From Candidatus Kinetoplastibacterium crithidii (GTDB lineage Bacteria > Pseudomonadota > Gammaproteobacteria > Burkholderiales > Burkholderiaceae_B), in assembly GCA_027557655.1 (NCBI GenBank), contig CP064915.1:310001-374000 (forward strand): a stretch of 64,000 nt of DNA, read 5' to 3'. Made by a program: the position numbers and the translations under genes. How positions within the stretch are numbered: position 1 is the stretch's first letter; every line of letters starts with the position of its first letter. Shown piece after piece: positions 8,387 to 17,683 of the stretch. The notes below the pieces were generated by a model. The model worked only from the letters and a program-made list of their open reading frames with translations. It had not been told where the DNA came from and searched no databases.

Positions 8387-9730
8387 ATGAGTAAAGATAA
8401 ATTATTTGAATTAAGAGATAGCTTTAATGAAGTGTTGAGTGTTTTTGAATTGAATAAATTTGTAAGTAATTTTTTTGAAAAGGAATTGCCTTTTATTTAT
8501 GTAAAAGGAGAGATATCTAATTTTATTATTGCTTCGTCTGGGCATTGGTATTTCACATTAAAAGATAATCAAGCATCAGTAAGAGTAGTGATGTTTAAAG
8601 GATATTCTTCAACAGTATTATTTGTACCAAAAAATGGTGATCAAGTAAGAGTTTATGCTAAATTATCTTTATATACGCCAAGAGGAGATTATCAATTACA
8701 AGCTACTGGTCTCGTTATATCTGGCACAGGAAATCTACATGAACAATATTTGATGATAAAAAATAGATTAGCTCTTGAAGGTCTATTTGAAAAAGCAAGA
8801 AAAAAAAATATTAAAACTATTCCTAGTTCAGTTGGAATTATTACTTCATTAAAAGCAGCAGCTTTAAAAGATGTAATTGCAGTTTTTAAAAGAAGGGCCC
8901 CTCATGTTAAACTGATAATTTATCCCACGCCAGTACAAGGTGAGCTTTCTTCTTATAAAATTATCGAACAATTGAAAATTGCAAATAAAAGGTCAGAAGT
9001 TGATACATTACTTTTGGTTAGAGGTGGTGGTAGTTTAGAGGATATGTGGTGTTTTAATAATGAGGACCTAGCACGTGCTATTAGTGATAGTTTAATTCCA
9101 ATTATTAGTGGTATTGGACATGATATTGATTTTACAATTGCTGACTTTGTAGTGGATTTACATGCCCCAACACCAACAGCTGCTGCTGAATTAGCTTGTA
9201 TAGCTAAAAAAGATTTAGAGAGTAAATTATATTGGTATCAAAACAGTATTAGGAAATCTCAAACAAATCTTATGAGAATTTTTGAGCAAAATCTTGATAA
9301 ACTTTCATTCAGAATAATATCTCCAGAAATAATCTTAAATCGTAAGAAAGATGTAGTTTTATATTTTCTGAAATTATTATCATCAATGGTTAAGGAGCCA
9401 CAATTTAGATACTCTAAACAAATAACAGTTTTAAAGAATAATTTATTCAATAATAAACCAACTTTAGACAGTTATTTAAATTTTATTGAGTTATCTATTG
9501 ATAAATTATTTAGAATGCAAAAGTCTATTTTGTTTCTTAAGAAAAAGAATTTAGAACATTTGGAATCTAGATTGGATTTATTAAATCCAGATAATATTTT
9601 ATTGCGAGGATATTCTTTCGTTAGAAATAATGAAGGCGAAATTGTAAAAAGCTCTAAAGGGTTAGTTTATAAGCAAAGATTGGAAATTCAATTTTCTGAT
9701 GGTAAAGTAGAAGTATTAGTAGATTCTTGA
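8387..9730 (+). CDS. xseA: Exodeoxyribonuclease VII large subunit
   Basis: About 447 residues from ATG 8387, beginning MSKDKLFELRDSFNEVLSVF. The N-terminal OB domain contains FIYVKGEISNF and SGHWYFTLKD. The catalytic part has GIITSLKAAALKDV, LLLVRGGGSLEDMW, and PIISGIGHDIDFTIADFV, all conserved in XseA. The enzyme degrades single-stranded DNA with XseB. The open frame continues upstream to 8288 and would add a hydrophobic stretch that homologues do not have, so I use the internal ATG. Length is close to E. coli XseA (456). It is followed by sodB after about 48 bases. Confidence 0.93.
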   Translation: MSKDKLFELRDSFNEVLSVFELNKFVSNFFEKELPFIYVKGEISNFIIASSGHWYFTLKDNQASVRVVMFKGYSSTVLFVPKNGDQVRVYAKLSLYTPRGDYQLQATGLVISGTGNLHEQYLMIKNRLALEGLFEKARKKNIKTIPSSVGIITSLKAAALKDVIAVFKRRAPHVKLIIYPTPVQGELSSYKIIEQLKIANKRSEVDTLLLVRGGGSLEDMWCFNNEDLARAISDSLIPIISGIGHDIDFTIADFVVDLHAPTPTAAAELACIAKKDLESKLYWYQNSIRKSQTNLMRIFEQNLDKLSFRIISPEIILNRKKDVVLYFLKLLSSMVKEPQFRYSKQITVLKNNLFNNKPTLDSYLNFIELSIDKLFRMQKSILFLKKKNLEHLESRLDLLNPDNILLRGYSFVRNNEGEIVKSSKGLVYKQRLEIQFSDGKVEVLVDS

Positions 9731-9778
9731 AATAGAATTAGTTAATTTGTTTTTATTATTATAGGAGTTTAAACCAAA

Positions 9779-10360
9779 ATGATTCATGTTTTGCCAGATT
9801 TGCCATATAAAATAGATTCTTTGAGTCCTTATATTTCCAAAGAAACCATAGAATTTCATTATGGGAAACACCATCAAACTTATATTAACAATCTCAATTC
9901 TTTAATTCAAAACACAGAATTTCAAGAAATGTCATTGGAGGAGGTAATAAAAAAATCTTCTGGTGCTATATTTAATAATGCAGCACAGGTGTGGAATCAT
10001 AATTTTTATTGGAATAGTATTTGTCCTGATTCTACAGTAAAACCATTAGGAGGTTTAGCTGAGGCTATTAACCAAAAATGGGGTGGTTTTGAGTCATTTA
10101 AAGTAGAATTTAATAAACAAGCTGCAAGTAATTTTGGATCTGGTTGGACTTGGCTAGTAAAGAAAGAAAATGGAGCTCTAGAAATTTTAAATACTAGCAA
10201 TGCTGGAACTACTGTAAATAGTAATGATAAAGCTATAATTACATGTGATGTTTGGGAACATGCTTACTATATTGATTATAGAAATGCAAGAGTTAAATAT
10301 TTGGAAAATTATTGGTCAATAGTTAATTGGAAATTTGCTGAGAAAAATTTCTCATTATAA
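9779..10360 (+). CDS. sodB: Superoxide dismutase, iron type
   Basis: A 193-residue Fe/Mn superoxide dismutase. Metal ligands are visible: His27 in EFHYGKHH, a His in NNAAQVWNHNFYW near residue 74, and Asp and His in DVWEHAYYIDY near 157-161. The Gln in AAQVWNH and overall length favour the iron-dependent SodB type. It dismutates superoxide in the cytoplasm. Its transcript ends at a strong palindromic terminator shared with the convergent cspA. A GGAG-type ribosome site (ATAGGAGTTT) lies about 10 bases before the ATG. Confidence 0.95.
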   Translation: MIHVLPDLPYKIDSLSPYISKETIEFHYGKHHQTYINNLNSLIQNTEFQEMSLEEVIKKSSGAIFNNAAQVWNHNFYWNSICPDSTVKPLGGLAEAINQKWGGFESFKVEFNKQAASNFGSGWTWLVKKENGALEILNTSNAGTTVNSNDKAIITCDVWEHAYYIDYRNARVKYLENYWSIVNWKFAEKNFSL

Positions 10361-10372
10361 ATAGATAATCAA

Positions 10373-10414
10373 CTATGAAGCCCAGTTTATATTAATATAA
10401 ACTGGGCTTCATAG
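10373..10414. terminator. Bidirectional palindromic terminator between sodB and cspA
   Basis: A perfect 42-base palindrome (20-bp stem, two central bases) whose stem includes GAAGCCCAG. It lies 12 bases past the sodB stop and about 80 bases past the convergent cspA stop. No long T-run follows on either strand, but the stem is among the most stable in the window. Confidence 0.8.
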
Positions 10415-10495
10415 TAATCTATCTTTCTTAATATAAATACATCTTCTATGTAATAAAAGAATCATCAATATTTATACTATGAAACATAATCATAT

Positions 10496-10741
10496 TTATG
10501 GTTTGGTTATATTTAGTGCTTGTTTTCCCTTTGGTCCTTGTGTGAGTTCATATGAAACTTTTTGTCCTTCTTTTAGGGTTCTGAAACCATCCATTTGAAT
10601 AGAAGAAAAATGTGCAAATATTTCTTCGCCTCCATCATCTGGAGTGATAAATCCAAATCCCTTAGCATCATTAAACCATTTTACTGTGCCAGTTGATTTC
10701 ATTTTTTGATCATTATTATTCATTTCGTTTATACTAGACAT
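10496..10741 (-). CDS. cspA: Cold shock protein (CspA family)
   Basis: An 81-residue cold shock domain protein with RNP1 KGFGFI and RNP2 IFAHF. The core starts at [14 protein letters not shown]. The family is usually 67-70 residues; here 13 extra residues ([13 protein letters not shown]) precede MKSTG. I keep the upstream ATG because AAGAGG lies about 10 bases before it, while the internal ATG at 10702 has no ribosome site. It binds RNA/ssDNA and acts as an RNA chaperone. It is convergent with sodB and divergent from rpmI. Confidence 0.92.
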   Translation of the reverse strand: MSSINEMNNNDQKMKSTGTVKWFNDAKGFGFITPDDGGEEIFAHFSSIQMDGFRTLKEGQKVSYELTQGPKGKQALNITKP

Positions 10742-11261
10742 GTATACTGCCTCTTAAAATCACATGCTTGCAGGTAAATTATTAATCATTTCAAAATTGT
10801 TATATTCAAGAGTAATAAGAATATTGAACAATTTCTGTTTATAATAATGCTATGCTTTCCTTTCTTTAGTCAAGTAAGCTTTATAATACTTTTATTAATT
10901 TATATTTATTTTTATGTTCTAGAGCACAATATCTTTATAAGCTGTTGTTTCATTAACAATAATAATTATATAATTTTGTTGGTTATATTAATAGTTTCTA
11001 ATTATTTTGAATCTGGTTTTTAGAAATGGGTTATATAAATAGTAGCATTCTGACTCTTTCAGACTAATTTGTATTTAAAATTGCATTTTTTCTTAAGTAA
11101 TGATCGACAAAATAGTAAAAAAAACACTACAATATGATATACTTCGCAAGTAGTTTTATTATGTGAATTAAAAAAGATCATTGGTTAAAAAGTTTTGTTG
11201 GTGTTTTCCAACATTCACCATATATCATCTAAAACAATATATTAATTATTTAGGAAATTAT
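10742..11261. other. Intergenic region between cspA and rpmI, no gene seen
   Basis: About 520 bases, A+T-rich, between divergent cspA and rpmI, so it must hold both promoters and leaders. infC, which usually precedes rpmI, is absent. A small stem-loop (TGTTGG 11196-11201 with CCAACA 11208-11213) sits about 50 bases before the rpmI start and might belong to an L20-type autoregulatory leader, but this is weak. No RNA gene is recognised. Confidence 0.5.
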
Positions 11262-11459
11262 ATGCCTAAAATGAAAACTAAAAGAGGTGCTTCTAAGCGT
11301 TTCAGGTTTCGTAGTGATGGTTCTGTAAAACGTGCTCATGCCTTTAAAAGGCATATTCTTACTAAAAAAAATACTAAAGTAAAACGTCAATTGCGTGGCT
11401 CTACTGTAGTTCATAGTTCTGATATGGCTTTGGTAAGAGCGATGATGCCTTATGCTTAA
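11262..11459 (+). CDS. rpmI: Ribosomal protein L35
   Basis: A 65-residue basic protein starting [16 protein letters not shown], the L35 signature, and ending near [11 protein letters not shown]35 is part of the 50S subunit. The start is ATG 11262, with AGGA about 8 bases upstream; the open frame extends upstream to 11181 but that part has no homology and no role. It heads the rpmI-rplT unit. The usual upstream partner infC is not here. Confidence 0.96.
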   Translation: MPKMKTKRGASKRFRFRSDGSVKRAHAFKRHILTKKNTKVKRQLRGSTVVHSSDMALVRAMMPYA

Positions 11460-11483
11460 TAATAAAAATAATGGAGAATTATT

Positions 11484-11837
11484 ATGCCTCGTGTAAAACG
11501 TGGAGTGACGGCTCATGCTCGTCATAAAAAAATTATCGATTCAGCTAAAGGCTATCTAGGACGTCGTGGTAATGTTTTTAGGATTGCTAAACAAGCTGTC
11601 ATGCGTGCTGGTCAGTATGCTTATCGTGATCGTAGAAATAAGAAAAGGACTTTTCGTTCTTTATGGATTACTCGTATTAACGCAGCTGTACATGAATATG
11701 ATTTGAATTATAGTGTTTTTATAGCTGGTCTTAGAAAGGCTATGATTGAGATTGATCGTAAGGTTTTAGCAGATATGGCAGTTCGTGATAAGAATGGATT
11801 TGCTTGTATTGTGCAAAAAGTTAAAGAAAGTTTATAA
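11484..11837 (+). CDS. rplT: Ribosomal protein L20
   Basis: A 117-residue protein beginning [17 protein letters not shown] with [21 protein letters not shown] in the middle, typical of L20. It binds 23S rRNA early in 50S assembly and in many bacteria represses its own operon. It lies 24 bases after rpmI with TGGAGAA as the ribosome site. A strong intrinsic terminator follows directly. Confidence 0.97.
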   Translation: MPRVKRGVTAHARHKKIIDSAKGYLGRRGNVFRIAKQAVMRAGQYAYRDRRNKKRTFRSLWITRINAAVHEYDLNYSVFIAGLRKAMIEIDRKVLADMAVRDKNGFACIVQKVKESL

Positions 11838-11846
11838 CCATATTTT

Positions 11847-11883
11847 ACACGGATACTATTTATAATAGTATCCGTGTTTTTTT
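11847..11883 (+). terminator. Rho-independent terminator or attenuator between rplT and pheS
   Basis: A 13-14 bp stem (11847-11860 with 11864-11877, containing CGGATACTAT) and tiny loop are followed by seven T residues (11877-11883). It lies 10 bases after the rplT stop and ends only 13 bases before the pheS ATG, so it either ends the L35-L20 transcript or attenuates pheST. Confidence 0.88.
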
Positions 11884-11896
11884 ATTAAATATATAG

Positions 11897-12919
11897 ATGA
11901 TTCATTCATTAGACGATATTATTGAAAATGCAGAAAAAGAATTTGCATCTGTAACAGATTTAGCTTCCCTGGATAGAGTAAAGGCGCATTTTATTGGAAA
12001 ACATGGTGTCTTAACAAAGTTATTTAAACAGTTTTCTGATCTTGATATAGATACAAAACGTCAATATGGAAAATTAATAAATGAAGCCAAGAATAAAATA
12101 GAAATTTTATTGGCTAAGAAAAAATCATATTTGCAGGATGTTAATATTTCTTTAAGTATTTCCTCTGGGCTAGTTGATGTTACTCTACCTGGTAGAGGTA
12201 AAGCATTTGGTAATATACATCCTATTATTAGAACTCAAGAAAGAATAGAGAAGATTTTTCGCTCTATAGGGTTCGATGTTATAGATGGGCCTGAAATAGA
12301 AACAGATTGGAATAATTTTACTGCATTAAATAGTCCGGTTGGTCATCCTGCTCGCTCTATGCAAGATACATTTTATTTAGATCTAAAAGATCAGAATGGT
12401 CTACCACTTTTATTAAGAACTCATACAAGCCCTATGCAGGTTCGTTATGCTGCTGCTAATAGTCCTCCTATTAAAATTATAGCTCCTGGTAAGACATATA
12501 GAATTGATAATGATGCAACACATTCACCTATGTTTCATCAAGTTGAGGGTTTATGGGTTTCTAAGGATGTTTCATTTGCTGATTTGAAAGGTATATATAC
12601 AGAATTTTTAAAATGTTTTTTCGAAACTGAAAATCTTTTGCTGCGTTTTAGACCATCTTTCTTTCCATTTACAGAACCATCTGCTGAAATAGATATGATG
12701 TTTACAAATGGATCAAATAAGGGTAAATGGTTGGAAATATCAGGGGCTGGTCAAATTCATCCTAATGTTATTAGAAATTTTGGTTTGAATCCAGAAGATT
12801 ATATGGGTTTTGCTTTCGGTTCTGGATTAGAACGTTTAACTATGTTGAGATATGGTATTACTGACTTACGTCATTTTTATGAAAATGATTTGCGTTTTTT
12901 AAATCAAATTAGAAATTAA
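11897..12919 (+). CDS. pheS: Phenylalanine-tRNA ligase alpha subunit
   Basis: A 340-residue class II synthetase subunit. The N-terminal coiled-coil region is followed by [35 protein letters not shown] (motif 2 region), and the C-terminal [17 protein letters not shown] (motif 3). It charges tRNA-Phe together with PheT. Full length. The ATG at 11897 has no clear ribosome site and lies just past a strong terminator. pheT follows after 15 bases. Confidence 0.96.
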   Translation: MIHSLDDIIENAEKEFASVTDLASLDRVKAHFIGKHGVLTKLFKQFSDLDIDTKRQYGKLINEAKNKIEILLAKKKSYLQDVNISLSISSGLVDVTLPGRGKAFGNIHPIIRTQERIEKIFRSIGFDVIDGPEIETDWNNFTALNSPVGHPARSMQDTFYLDLKDQNGLPLLLRTHTSPMQVRYAAANSPPIKIIAPGKTYRIDNDATHSPMFHQVEGLWVSKDVSFADLKGIYTEFLKCFFETENLLLRFRPSFFPFTEPSAEIDMMFTNGSNKGKWLEISGAGQIHPNVIRNFGLNPEDYMGFAFGSGLERLTMLRYGITDLRHFYENDLRFLNQIRN

Positions 12920-12934
12920 AGTTGGTTATTTATA

Positions 12935-15349
12935 ATGCAATTTCCTGAATCTTGGCTATTTTCTATGATTGATCCTCAAATTACTTCAGAGGAGCTGTCT
13001 GATAAGCTTACAATGTCTGGATTAGAAGTAGAAGAATTATATCCTTTTGTTGAGCCATCTCAATATAAAATGATTGTGATAGAGGTCTTGGATTTAATTT
13101 TTTATGATGATTCCAGTGGAATATCTATTTATTCAATAAATAATGGTATTAATGCCAATAGTTGGGCCTACTGTATAGGTTTAAAAACTATTGAATATAG
13201 TTCTAAAGCTATAGTTATTAATAACAAGAGTATACCTAGTAATTTTGATACTAATAAAAAATCAAACTTATTTAGCAAAGGTATATGTTTTGGCGAGATT
13301 CTTTTATTTAAAGATTTAGTCTTACTAGATTCTTTAAAAAAAGAAATTGAATGCAATTCAAGATTGGGTGATGATATATATAGCAAATTTAATTTAGGAG
13401 AGAATATTTTTAATATTAAGTTGACTCCTAATAGAGCGGACTGTTTATCTATCTTAGGTATTGCTCGAGAAGTTGCTGCTTTAACAAAAAAATCTATTTC
13501 CATTCCGAAATATAATCATATTCCTGATGTTATTCAAGATACTATAAAACCTAATATAATTGCGGATGATTTATGTGGTCGTTATTCTGGAAGGATAATA
13601 CGTAACCTAAATGTTAACGTTGAATCTCCTAAATGGATAAGGGATCGTTTAATTAGATCAGGATTAAATTCTATTTCTGTTTTGGTGGATATATCTAATT
13701 ATGTAATGTTAGAACTTGGTACTCCTTCTCATATCTATGATTTAGACAAAATTTCTGGAAATCCACAAATTAGATGGTCTAAAAAAGGTGAACAGGTAAC
13801 TTTATTGAATGGTAGTTTAATTAAATTGGATGATCATATAGGTGTTATAAGCGATGATTATGGTATATTAGGATTAGCTGGAATTATGGGTTCTAAAGTT
13901 TCTTCAGTTACAGAAGAAACTAAAAACATTTATATAGAATCAGCCTTTTGGAAACCTGATGCTGTATCTGGTTTATCTCGAAAATTGAAATTGAATTCAG
14001 AAGCTGCCTATCGTTATGAAAGAGGGGTTGATTATAATGCAACTAAAGAATGTTTAAGCTATATAACTAGTCTAATTGTAGATATTTGCGGTGGTAATGT
14101 AGGACCAATCGAAGATGTGATAGTAGACTTACCTGAGTCTAATGTTATATGTATGCGTCTTTCTAGGTGTACAAAAGTTTTGGGAGTAAAGATAGAGCAT
14201 GAAGACGTTCGTTCTATTTTTAATCAACTGAAAATGAAATTTGAAGAAAATAATGATTGTTTTTATGTTATTCCACCTAGTTATCGTTTTGATTTGAAAA
14301 TAGAAGAAGATCTAATTGAGGAAGTTGCTAGGTTATACGGTTATGAAAATATTCCATCTACTCCTCCAGTGACACAATTAAATATGTTGATGTTTCCTGA
14401 GTCCGTTTTAGATAGACATGATATTAGAAAAATGATGGCTTCTAGGGATTATCAAGAAGTGATTAATTATAGTTTTGTTCATCCTGAATTAGAAGAAAAA
14501 TATTGTAATAATATAAATCCTATTAAATTAGAGAATCCAATTTCTGCTAATCTATCTGTTATGAGATCTAGTATTATTTCTAGTTTAGTTAGAAATGTTT
14601 CTTATAATATTAATAGACAATTTTCTAGAGTAAGACTATTTGAGATTTCACGGGTTTTTTTAAAAGATGATAATATTATTAATGATAATGTAAATGTTTT
14701 AGGAATCAATCAGCCTGTTTTGTTATCTGGTATAGCTTATGGTAATCTTTTAGAAGAACAGTGGTCTGAAAAGACGCGTTTGGTAGATTTCTATGATGTG
14801 AAAGGTGATATTGAAGCTCTATTTGGTAATAGATATTCAGATCTTGTTTTCGAATCTAAACATCATAAAGCGTTACATCCATCTAGTAGCGCTTGTATAA
14901 GCATTTATGGTCGTCAAATTGGATGGATTGGAGAATTAAATCCCAGATTAGTTTTAGATGCAGAATTACCTTATGCACCAATCGTTTTTGAATTGGAATT
15001 GGATGCTTTGTTATTTGTGCAAGTACCTGAGGCAAAATTTTTATCAAAACAGCCAATAGTTGTCAGAGATATTTCTTTGTGGATTGATAAAAATATACAA
15101 TTTCAAATTGTTAAGGATAAAATCAATAATTTTATTAAAATAGATAAGAATTTTTTTATTATAAAAGATTTTAAATTATTTGATGTTTGGTTTAATGAAA
15201 AAGTTAATAATGGTTTAGAAGAAAAAAGTATAGCAATGAGATTTTGGTTCCAAGATGAGGTAACTTTAGATGATGATAGGGTAAATGTTTGTCTCAATGC
15301 AATTATAGAATACCTTGTAGAATCAATTGGTGCACGTCATCGTATTTAA
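12935..15349 (+). CDS. pheT: Phenylalanine-tRNA ligase beta subunit
   Basis: An 804-residue beta subunit, close to the usual 790-800. It starts MQFPESWLFSMIDPQITSEEL. The B3/B4 editing region shows HIYDLDKISG and LAGIMGS, the catalytic-like core has NSEAAYRYERG and IEEVARLYGYENIP, and the C-terminus is the anticodon-binding fold (PIVVRDISLWIDK). The N-terminal tRNA-binding OB domain (about residues 40-148) is badly eroded: the usual IVCGAPN-type segment reads AYCIGL and the rest is low-complexity. It forms the heterotetramer with PheS. Confidence 0.95.
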   Translation: MQFPESWLFSMIDPQITSEELSDKLTMSGLEVEELYPFVEPSQYKMIVIEVLDLIFYDDSSGISIYSINNGINANSWAYCIGLKTIEYSSKAIVINNKSIPSNFDTNKKSNLFSKGICFGEILLFKDLVLLDSLKKEIECNSRLGDDIYSKFNLGENIFNIKLTPNRADCLSILGIAREVAALTKKSISIPKYNHIPDVIQDTIKPNIIADDLCGRYSGRIIRNLNVNVESPKWIRDRLIRSGLNSISVLVDISNYVMLELGTPSHIYDLDKISGNPQIRWSKKGEQVTLLNGSLIKLDDHIGVISDDYGILGLAGIMGSKVSSVTEETKNIYIESAFWKPDAVSGLSRKLKLNSEAAYRYERGVDYNATKECLSYITSLIVDICGGNVGPIEDVIVDLPESNVICMRLSRCTKVLGVKIEHEDVRSIFNQLKMKFEENNDCFYVIPPSYRFDLKIEEDLIEEVARLYGYENIPSTPPVTQLNMLMFPESVLDRHDIRKMMASRDYQEVINYSFVHPELEEKYCNNINPIKLENPISANLSVMRSSIISSLVRNVSYNINRQFSRVRLFEISRVFLKDDNIINDNVNVLGINQPVLLSGIAYGNLLEEQWSEKTRLVDFYDVKGDIEALFGNRYSDLVFESKHHKALHPSSSACISIYGRQIGWIGELNPRLVLDAELPYAPIVFELELDALLFVQVPEAKFLSKQPIVVRDISLWIDKNIQFQIVKDKINNFIKIDKNFFIIKDFKLFDVWFNEKVNNGLEEKSIAMRFWFQDEVTLDDDRVNVCLNAIIEYLVESIGARHRI

Positions 15350-15369
15350 ATTATTTGTATGGATTATTA

Positions 15370-15663
15370 ATGAGTAGTTCTAATACAGTTACTAAATCAG
15401 ATTTGATTGATTTAATTTTTGAAAGAGTTGGATTAAATAGGTCAATTTCTAAAAATATTGTAGATTCTTTTTTTGAAGAAATTCGTAAGTCGTTAGCTAA
15501 TGGCCAAGAAGTTAAATTATCTGGTTTTGGTAATTTTAGTTTATTAGATAAAGAACAAAGACCAGGTAGAAATCCTAAAACTGGAATTCCCACTGTTATT
15601 TCTGCTCGTAGAGTTGTAACGTTTCGTCCAAGTAAAATATTAAAAAGGAATATAAATATATAA
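15370..15663 (+). CDS. ihfA: Integration host factor alpha subunit
   Basis: A 97-residue HU/IHF-family DNA-binding protein. It has NGQEVKLSGFGNFSLLDK and RPGRNPKTGIP, the arm region that inserts proline into the DNA minor groove. ATG 15370 is chosen; an in-frame extension upstream overlaps pheT and has no homology. The pheS-pheT-ihfA order is conserved across proteobacteria. IHF bends DNA and aids replication, recombination and transcription. Only the alpha gene is in this window. Confidence 0.94.
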   Translation: MSSSNTVTKSDLIDLIFERVGLNRSISKNIVDSFFEEIRKSLANGQEVKLSGFGNFSLLDKEQRPGRNPKTGIPTVISARRVVTFRPSKILKRNINI

Positions 15664-15725
15664 ATATTTATAAACAATCTTATTTAATTTATTATGCCGT
15701 GTCGTATTTTTAGGATTAATATATT

Positions 15726-16100
15726 ATGTCTAGAAATTTACCTCAATCAATACCTTGCAAAAAATTTTTTGACATATATGAAGTATCTAAACTTTGTAAT
15801 GTAGAACCTCATGTTATTAGGTATTGGGAAAGAGAGTTTGTGAGGAATAGATTTGGGTTGAAGGCTATAAATCGGAGATATTATAAACATCATGAGGTCT
15901 TAGTTCTAAGAAGAATATATTCTTTGATATATGAGAAAGGGTTTACTATTAATGGTGTTCATAGCATCTTAAATGGTATAAAGGATTTCAACTATTTTTA
16001 TTCAAATAATGTTGTTCAGTTTACTGGAAAAGATGTTAATGAATTAAATAATGAAGTAGAAGAAATTATAAATTATTTTCTTGGAGTTATTAATGATTGA
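15726..16100 (+). CDS. MerR-family transcriptional regulator
   Basis: A 124-residue protein whose N-terminal half is a MerR-type winged helix: FFDIYEVSKLCNVEPHVIRYW, then REF, INRRYYKHHEVLVL and IYEKGFTINGV. The remainder is short and acidic, without metal-binding cysteines like those of MerR/CueR. A MerR-like gene directly after ihfA is a common betaproteobacterial arrangement. Its target is unknown. It is one of very few transcriptional regulators in the window, so it probably has a retained housekeeping role. Confidence 0.85.
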   Translation: MSRNLPQSIPCKKFFDIYEVSKLCNVEPHVIRYWEREFVRNRFGLKAINRRYYKHHEVLVLRRIYSLIYEKGFTINGVHSILNGIKDFNYFYSNNVVQFTGKDVNELNNEVEEIINYFLGVIND

Positions 16101-16113
16101 TCTTTTTATTAAC

Positions 16114-16192
16114 TTTGATGAGCACAATTTGGTAGGGCGCTTATACATGTGGTACAAGTGGTTGTAAATTCGAATCCCACCGTCCATATCAT
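16114..16192 (+). pseudogene. Degenerate tRNA-Pro (GGG) relic
   Basis: Downstream of ihfA and the MerR gene, where relatives carry tRNA-Pro(GGG), the sequence has clear tRNA traces: a D-arm like GCACAATTTGGTAGGGCGC, an anticodon-arm like CTTATACATGTGGTACAAG, and TTCGAAT of the T loop. The structure is broken. The anticodon stem needs insertions to pair, the loop reads ATGTGGT where ATGGGGT is expected, three of five T-stem pairs mismatch (GTAAA against CCCAC), the acceptor arms do not pair, and no CCA is encoded. I read it as a dead tRNA-Pro gene. Confidence 0.7.
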
Positions 16193-16280
16193 GGTATTGT
16201 TTTTTTATGTTTTAAATAAATAAAATTTATAGTTTTTTATAAAAATATTTAATTGAAATTTATTAATGGGGTAACTTTCT

Positions 16281-16493
16281 ATGCAGTTTTGTGATCAAGA
16301 GATTTTAGTAGATGTATCTACAGCTGCAATTGATACTGGTGGGTACGGTGTTTTTTTGACAGTGACTTCCGAAAGTGGTACTGAAGTTGATAACGTTTTT
16401 TCTTATCTTGGAGACTGTTCTTCTTTGTTTGAAGCAAGAAATTTAGCAGAGATTTTTGCAAAAAAATGGATAGACGAAAATATATTCCCTTAG
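16281..16493 (+). CDS. Small conserved-looking protein of unknown function
   Basis: A 70-residue acidic protein starting MQFCDQEILVDVSTAAIDTG and ending AKKWIDENIFP. GGGG lies about 12 bases upstream of the ATG. Base and codon use match the neighbours, and it ends at its own terminator. I do not recognise a family with confidence; the pattern of beta-strand then helix ending in WIDE resembles small betaproteobacterial hypothetical proteins of similar length. No signal peptide or membrane span is visible. Confidence 0.65.
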   Translation: MQFCDQEILVDVSTAAIDTGGYGVFLTVTSESGTEVDNVFSYLGDCSSLFEARNLAEIFAKKWIDENIFP

Positions 16494-16537
16494 ATCTATT
16501 TCATACACAACCTTCATATTTAAGTATTTAATTTTTA

Positions 16538-16575
16538 CAGATCAATAAATTACAATTTTTATTGATCTGAATTTT
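16538..16575. terminator. Terminator between the small protein gene and folD
   Basis: A 12-bp perfect stem (16538-16549 with 16558-16569, containing CAGATCAATAAA) and an 8-base loop are followed on the plus strand by AATTTTTG. It lies between converging genes and may serve both. Confidence 0.7.
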
Positions 16576-16595
16576 TGTACATTGAATTCTATTTA

Positions 16596-17447
16596 TTAAA
16601 GCAATGTTCTTTCTGCTGCTTCTACAGCATTTGTTAATAACATAGCTATTGTCATAGGTCCTACTCCACCAGGAACTGGAGTTATAGCACCCGCGATTCC
16701 TATCGTTGAATCATAATTTATATCACCACAAATTTTATTATCTTTATTTCTATTAATACCAACATCAATCAATATAGCGCCTTTTTTAATCATAGATCCT
16801 TCTACTATGTTTTGTTTGCCTGTAGCAACTATTAGAATATCTGCTTTTTTTGTGTATGATGATAAATCTCTTGTTTTAGAATTGCATATTGTTACTGTCG
16901 CACCTGCTTGTAGTAACATGATAGCGATTGGTTTTCCTACTATGTTGCTAGCCCCGATAACTACTGCTTCAGCACCTTTTATGTTTACTTTTTCTGATTC
17001 TAACAGTTTCATTATTCCATAAGGAGTACATGGTAAAAACATAGGTTTTCCTATCATTAATAAGCCTGCGTTTATAACATGGAATCCATCAACATCTTTT
17101 ATAGGATCTATAGTCTTTATAACTTTATAAGTATTTATATGTGAAGGTAGAGGTAGTTGAACTAAAATACCATGAATTTTTTTATTTTCATTCAATTCTT
17201 CAATTGTTTTTAAAAGATCATCTTCATTTATATTTTCAGGATATTTTTTTTCAATAGAGAGAATGCCAGTATTTTCGCATGCCTTAATTTTGTTTTTTAC
17301 ATATACCTGAGATGCTGGATTATCTCCAACAAGTATTACAGCCAATCCAGGAACTATGTTTTTTGAACGCAGATTATTTACTCTATTTTTTAAATTGGAA
17401 TGTATTTCTTTTGATAGTTTAAGTCCATCTATAATCTTTGTATTCAT
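16596..17447 (-). CDS. folD: Methylenetetrahydrofolate dehydrogenase / cyclohydrolase
   Basis: A 283-residue bifunctional FolD. Motifs include [19 protein letters not shown] (with the catalytic Lys), [20 protein letters not shown], the NADP-binding [14 protein letters not shown], and [16 protein letters not shown]. It interconverts 5,10-methylene- and 10-formyl-tetrahydrofolate, supplying formyl groups for purines and fMet. Full length. It stands alone on the minus strand, convergent with the small gene at 16281. Confidence 0.97.
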   Translation of the reverse strand: MNTKIIDGLKLSKEIHSNLKNRVNNLRSKNIVPGLAVILVGDNPASQVYVKNKIKACENTGILSIEKKYPENINEDDLLKTIEELNENKKIHGILVQLPLPSHINTYKVIKTIDPIKDVDGFHVINAGLLMIGKPMFLPCTPYGIMKLLESEKVNIKGAEAVVIGASNIVGKPIAIMLLQAGATVTICNSKTRDLSSYTKKADILIVATGKQNIVEGSMIKKGAILIDVGINRNKDNKICGDINYDSTIGIAGAITPVPGGVGPMTIAMLLTNAVEAAERTLL

Positions 17448-17683
17448 TTATTAAGCCTGTATTAAAAAATTATTTAAATATTTCAATCGACAACAATAAT
17501 TTTTTATATCATGTTTGATATGTATTTTGATAACATATTATCTTTTTTATAAGTTTGTCAATGATAAATAATATTTAATTATTTAAATTGCAAAAATAAG
17601 ATAATATTTTTTGTTTGCTTAATGTTAATATTGTTAGCTTGATGATAGTTTTAAAATAATGGTAATAATGGGGGGTACGTTAT

